This document shows, piece by piece, positions 6,545 through 7,023 of a DNA stretch of 7,023 nt. The position numbers were made by a program, and so were the translations under genes. The notes under the pieces were generated by a model, which saw nothing but the letters and a program-made list of their open reading frames with translations, had not been told where the DNA came from and did no database searches. The stretch lies in assembly GCA_039714175.1 (NCBI GenBank), contig JBDLJV010000123.1, positions 1 through 7,023 on the forward strand, in the 5' to 3' direction. This stretch comes from B3-G11 sp039714175. GTDB taxonomy: Bacteria > Actinomycetota > Acidimicrobiia > Spongiisociales > UBA5794. Every line of letters starts with the position of its first letter. Within the stretch, counting starts at the first letter, position 1.

Positions 6545-7023
6545 GTGGAGCTGACAAGTACCTCGTTCGTTGATGGCGAAGTGATCGGAGGAGACTTCGC
6601 TTTGGCCAGGGCCGCAGACGTCGGCCGTGTTACCTTCGCCGGGAACCGCAATCCTCATCTCGCCTGGTCAGACGCTCCCACGGGGACTCGCTCGTTCGCG
6701 ATCACGTGCATCGATGTGGATGCACCATCGGTTGGGGATGACGTGAACCAGGAGGATCGTGAGGTGCCAGCGGACCTTCCGAGGGCGGAATTCACCCACT
6801 GGTTGTTGGTGAATATTCCTCCTGATGTCTCGTCGATAGCCGAGGGGTCGCATGCAGATGGCGTGACGAGCGGCGGCAAGGCACCGGATTCCGCGCCGGT
6901 CGGAGTCCACGGTGAGAACGACTACACGATGTGGTTCGCGGAGGATGCTGACCTCGCCGGCCAGTGGAACGGTTATGACGGCTGCGCGCCTCCGTGGAAT
7001 GATTCGATCCCCCACCGATACAC
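6545..7023 (+). CDS. PEBP / YbhB-YbcL (Raf kinase inhibitor-like) family protein, 3' end missing
   Basis: A phosphatidylethanolamine-binding-protein fold protein; 159 codons are visible and the frame is still open at the window edge. I translated it directly: it begins MELTSTSFVDGEVI and shows NPHLAW at 36-41, the ligand-pocket DVDAP at 57-61, HWLLVNIP at 85-92 and a final PPWNDSIPHRY at 149-159 (family pattern GP..PPxG..HxY). Bacterial members have no agreed function; roles as small-ligand binders or protease and kinase modulators have been proposed for eukaryotic relatives. Compared with E. coli YbhB (158 residues in all) it has extra sequence at about 64-82 and 122-141, so the complete protein is probably nearer 180-200 residues. 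No signal peptide is seen, so it should be cytosolic. The GTG start is set by a strong Shine-Dalgarno. It is divergent from the PqqB-like gene. Confidence 0.9.
   Translation, partial: MELTSTSFVDGEVIGGDFALARAADVGRVTFAGNRNPHLAWSDAPTGTRSFAITCIDVDAPSVGDDVNQEDREVPADLPRAEFTHWLLVNIPPDVSSIAEGSHADGVTSGGKAPDSAPVGVHGENDYTMWFAEDADLAGQWNGYDGCAPPWNDSIPHRY

Noticed and set aside
6668..7015. Minus-strand frames opposite the PEBP gene
   Set aside because: The plus-strand frame has clear PEBP motifs and a strong Shine-Dalgarno; the minus-strand frames have neither.
1..7023. CRISPR arrays, tRNA or rRNA genes, insertion sequences, phage or defence genes
   Set aside because: I saw no regularly spaced repeats, no tRNA-like T-loop/anticodon arrangement, and no transposase or integrase motifs; nearly all sequence is taken up by ordinary coding regions.

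Overview
The window reads as a piece of chromosome from a free-living, moderately high-GC bacterium. The composition looks like roughly 55-60% GC by eye. The closeness of the proteins to actinobacterial-style versions (YqgE with an LLLEHD...GVIINQP start, a start codon with no Shine-Dalgarno and a possible -10 element close upstream) suggests Actinomycetota, perhaps an Acidimicrobiia-like lineage. That placement is inference, not proof. I see no mobile element, CRISPR array, tRNA or rRNA, and nothing that looks horizontally acquired.

Layout. Positions 1-110 carry two adjacent short hairpins and no gene I can defend. A large aldehyde dehydrogenase family gene runs rightward (111-1814). It meets, tail to tail and with a 12-base overlap, the end of a six-gene leftward cluster (6511 down to 1803). 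In transcription order the cluster encodes a PqqB-like metallo-beta-lactamase-fold hydrolase, a YqgE/AlgH (UPF0301) protein, ribonuclease HII (rnhB), a small MscS-type mechanosensitive channel, a glutaryl-CoA dehydrogenase and a Maf nucleotide pyrophosphatase. Every junction is a 1-4 base overlap or a 7-base gap, so one polycistronic message with translational coupling is very likely. After a 33-base divergent intergenic region, a PEBP (YbhB/YbcL, Raf-kinase-inhibitor-like) gene starts rightward at 6545 with a clear Shine-Dalgarno and runs off the window edge.

How the genes work together. The cluster mixes genome and nucleotide hygiene (RNase HII removing ribonucleotides from DNA, Maf clearing non-canonical nucleotides), osmotic protection (MscS) and one catabolic enzyme (glutaryl-CoA to crotonyl-CoA, in lysine/tryptophan/glutarate breakdown). 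They share no obvious single pathway, and the link may be only co-expression. The aldehyde dehydrogenase has all the catalytic residues, but its substrate cannot be read from the sequence.

I looked for an undescribed system and did not find convincing evidence of one. The observations most worth checking are the PqqB-like hydrolase with a HAHMGH metal motif outside any PQQ locus, the divergent aldehyde dehydrogenase with an unusual AAGN segment, and the terminator-free convergent overlap at 1803-1814.
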